Positions 62,169-64,000 of a stretch of 64,000 nt of DNA are shown piece after piece. Location of the stretch: the NCBI RefSeq assembly GCF_000017205.1, contig NC_009656.1, positions 5,944,501-6,008,500 on the forward strand, written 5' to 3'. The stretch is from Pseudomonas paraeruginosa PA7. Lineage in GTDB: Bacteria > Pseudomonadota > Gammaproteobacteria > Pseudomonadales > Pseudomonadaceae. The number at the start of each line of letters is the position of its first letter. Position 1 is the stretch's first letter. The notes beneath the pieces were generated by a model. That model searched no databases, had not been told where the DNA came from, and worked only from the letters and a program-made list of their open reading frames with translations. The translations under genes and the position numbers were made by a program.

Positions 62169-64000
62169 TCAGGACTGGGCGGCGGGCAGCAGGCCGGCGT
62201 CGCCGGGCACTACCTGGGCCAGCGGTACGCTGGCCGCGTGGGGGTCGTCCGCCTCGGCCTTGCGCCAGCGGCCGAGCCAATCGTCGCGGTTCTCTTCCCA
62301 GACCTGCGCATGCAGGCGCGAAAGTGCTACCGGGTCACTCAACAGGGCCAGGCGCGTGGCACCGTCGAGCTGTTCCGGGCCCTTCTCGATGGCCTTGCCG
62401 ATACGCTCGCCGCGCACCGTCTCGATGGCTTGCGCACGGTTGTGGCGAGCCGTGCCCATGGCACAGGCCAGGGCGTTGAGCAACGGATCGACGGCGGCCT
62501 TGAGGAAGCCGTCCTTGAGCGCATGCCAGCGGTTCTCGTAGGTGTACTCGTCGGTCGCGCGCAGCTCGCGCGGGGTGTCGTACTCCTCGGGAATCAGGAA
62601 CAACTTTTCGTCGCGGGCGCGCAGGCCCAGCTTGACCCGGCTGGAAATCACCGACACGGGGATCGACAGCATCAGCGAGCCGACGATCGGCGACAGCCAC
62701 CACAGGAAGCGCGGGTTGAGCCAGGCCACCAGCAGGGTCCAGGCAAGGCCCAGCAGGGTCTGCATGCCATGCCGGCGGATCGCCTCGCTCCAGGGGGTGG
62801 CGTCGTCGTCGCGCTGCGGCGAGTTCCACTGCACCGACCAGCCGAGGAAAGCGGCGAGCACGAAGCGGGTATGGAAGAGCATCCGCACCGGCGCCAGCAG
62901 CACCGAGAAGAACATCTCCAGGAGCATGCTCAGGGTCACCCGGATCACCCCGCCGAACCCCTTGGCGCCCTTGGCCCAGATCAGCATCACGCTGAGCAGC
63001 TTGGGCAGGAACAGCAGGGTCAGGGTGGTGGAGAACAGCGCGATGGCCTTCTCCGGGTGCCACTGCGGCCAGATCGGGAACAGCTGCCGCGGTTCCAGGA
63101 AGTACTGCGGCTCCATCAGCTGATGCACCGCCAGCAGCGCGGTGGAAAGCACGAGGAAGAAGAACCACAGCGGCGCCGACAGGTAGGACATCACCCCGGT
63201 GAGGAACACCGCGCGGTGCACCGGGTGCATGCCCTTGACCAGGAACAGGCGGAAGTTCATCAGGTTGCCGTGGCACCAGCGGCGGTCGCGCTTGAGTTCG
63301 TCGAGCAGGTTCGGCGGCAGTTCTTCGTAGCTGCCGTCGAGGTCGTAGGCGATCCACACGCCCCAGCCGGCACGGCGCATCAACGCGGCCTCGACGAAGT
63401 CGTGGGAAAGGATCGCGCCGGCGAACGAGCCCTTGCCCGGCAACGGCGCCAGGGCGCAATGGTCGATGAAGGGCTGCATGCGGATGATCGCGTTGTGCCC
63501 CCAGTAGTGCGACTCGCCGAGCTGCCAGAAATGCAGGCCGGCAGTGAACAGCGGGCCGTAGACGCGGGTGGCGAACTGCTGCATGCGCGCATACAGGGTG
63601 TCCATGCCGGACGCCTTCGGCGCGGTCTGGATGATCCCCGCCTCAGGATTGGCCTCCATCAGCCGCACCAGCTTGGCCAGGCAGTCGCCGCTCATCACGC
63701 TGTCGGCGTCCATCACCACCATGTAGCGGTAGTCGCCGCCCCAGCGCCGGCAGAAGTCGTCGATGTTGCCGCTCTTGCGCTTCACCCGGCGCCGCCGGCG
63801 ACGGTAGAAGATCTTGCCGAAGCCCCTGGTCTCGCGGCACAGCTCGAGCCAGGCCTGCTGCTCGGCGACGGCGATATCGGGATCGTTGGTGTCGCTGAGG
63901 ACGAAGAAGTCGAAGCGCTCCATCTCGCCGGTGGCGGCCATCGACTCGACGGTCGCCCGCAGGCCGGCGAACACCCGCGGCACGTCTTCGTTGCAGATCG
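62169..64000 (-). CDS. opgH: Periplasmic glucan glucosyltransferase, C-terminal ~610 residues (5' truncated)
   Basis: The frame runs off the window at base 64000, where it reads [19 protein letters not shown], so the N-terminus lies outside. OpgH/MdoH polymerises UDP-glucose into osmoregulated periplasmic glucans at the inner membrane. GT2 motifs are visible: DADS ([11 protein letters not shown]), SHDFVEAA, and the DRRWCHGN acceptor motif. Several C-terminal transmembrane helices follow. The C-terminus is Ala-rich and polar. It is followed by its terminator; opgG is expected upstream. Confidence 0.97.
   Translation of the reverse strand, partial: ICNEDVPRVFAGLRATVESMAATGEMERFDFFVLSDTNDPDIAVAEQQAWLELCRETRGFGKIFYRRRRRRVKRKSGNIDDFCRRWGGDYRYMVVMDADSVMSGDCLAKLVRLMEANPEAGIIQTAPKASGMDTLYARMQQFATRVYGPLFTAGLHFWQLGESHYWGHNAIIRMQPFIDHCALAPLPGKGSFAGAILSHDFVEAALMRRAGWGVWIAYDLDGSYEELPPNLLDELKRDRRWCHGNLMNFRLFLVKGMHPVHRAVFLTGVMSYLSAPLWFFFLVLSTALLAVHQLMEPQYFLEPRQLFPIWPQWHPEKAIALFSTTLTLLFLPKLLSVMLIWAKGAKGFGGVIRVTLSMLLEMFFSVLLAPVRMLFHTRFVLAAFLGWSVQWNSPQRDDDATPWSEAIRRHGMQTLLGLAWTLLVAWLNPRFLWWLSPIVGSLMLSIPVSVISSRVKLGLRARDEKLFLIPEEYDTPRELRATDEYTYENRWHALKDGFLKAAVDPLLNALACAMGTARHNRAQAIETVRGERIGKAIEKGPEQLDGATRLALLSDPVALSRLHAQVWEENRDDWLGRWRKAEADDPHAASVPLAQVVPGDAGLLPAAQS

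Overview
The window is ordinary core chromosome of a high-GC gammaproteobacterium. Protein sequences and gene order (pilMNOPQ-aroKB-damX-like-gltBD, phaC1-phaZ-phaC2-phaD with phaIF, ubiE-ubiJ-ubiB-hisIE-tatABC) match Pseudomonas aeruginosa very closely. From memory the span corresponds to about PA5022 to PA5077 of strain PAO1. No tRNA, rRNA, insertion sequence, prophage, integrase or CRISPR array is visible, and base composition looks even throughout. No evident new defence or mobile system is present. What is interesting sits in regulatory architecture, start-site choice and a few uncharacterised proteins.

Layout. 1-7.5 kb: the 3' end of a large MscK-type mechanosensitive channel, the SelO AMPylase, a TauE/SafE anion permease next to metY (sulfur assimilation), a hotdog thioesterase-like protein, a tandem Usp protein and an orphan ParA ATPase. 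7.6-12.8 kb: two divergent regulator/target pairs (LysR with an MFS exporter; AraC with a short-chain dehydrogenase) and a secreted repeat protein whose signal-peptide region appears frameshifted. 12.9-20.1 kb: hemE and gltDB (glutamate synthase). 20.3-28.6 kb: a long minus-strand cluster reading pilM-pilN-pilO-pilP-pilQ-aroK-aroB-damX-like, joining type IV pilus assembly to shikimate synthesis. 28.8-31.3 kb: ponA (PBP1a), divergent from pilM through a symmetric promoter region.

31.4-35.2 kb: malic enzyme, an M48 lipoprotein protease, an exported thermonuclease-like protein and rpmE, all minus strand. 35.4-42.9 kb: priA, argS, an FtsN-like SPOR protein, hslVU and a DUF971 protein. 42.9-50.5 kb: the medium-chain-length polyhydroxyalkanoate locus: a sigma-54 promoter, phaC1-phaZ-phaC2-phaD, convergent phaI-phaF phasins, and a PHA-system family protein. 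50.6-56.6 kb: ubiE-ubiJ-ubiB (ubiquinone), hisI-hisE (histidine), tatABC (twin-arginine export) and an RsmE-family methyltransferase, tightly packed. 56.8-62 kb: a chemoreceptor (McpK type), a UPF0158 protein and a polar amino-acid ABC transporter. 62.2-64 kb: the 3' part of opgH (periplasmic glucan synthesis).

Most intergenic gaps are short. Many adjacent genes overlap by 1-8 bases, which indicates translational coupling. Clear stem-loops lie between several convergent or ending units, and good sigma-70 promoter matches were found for gltB, argS and pilM.
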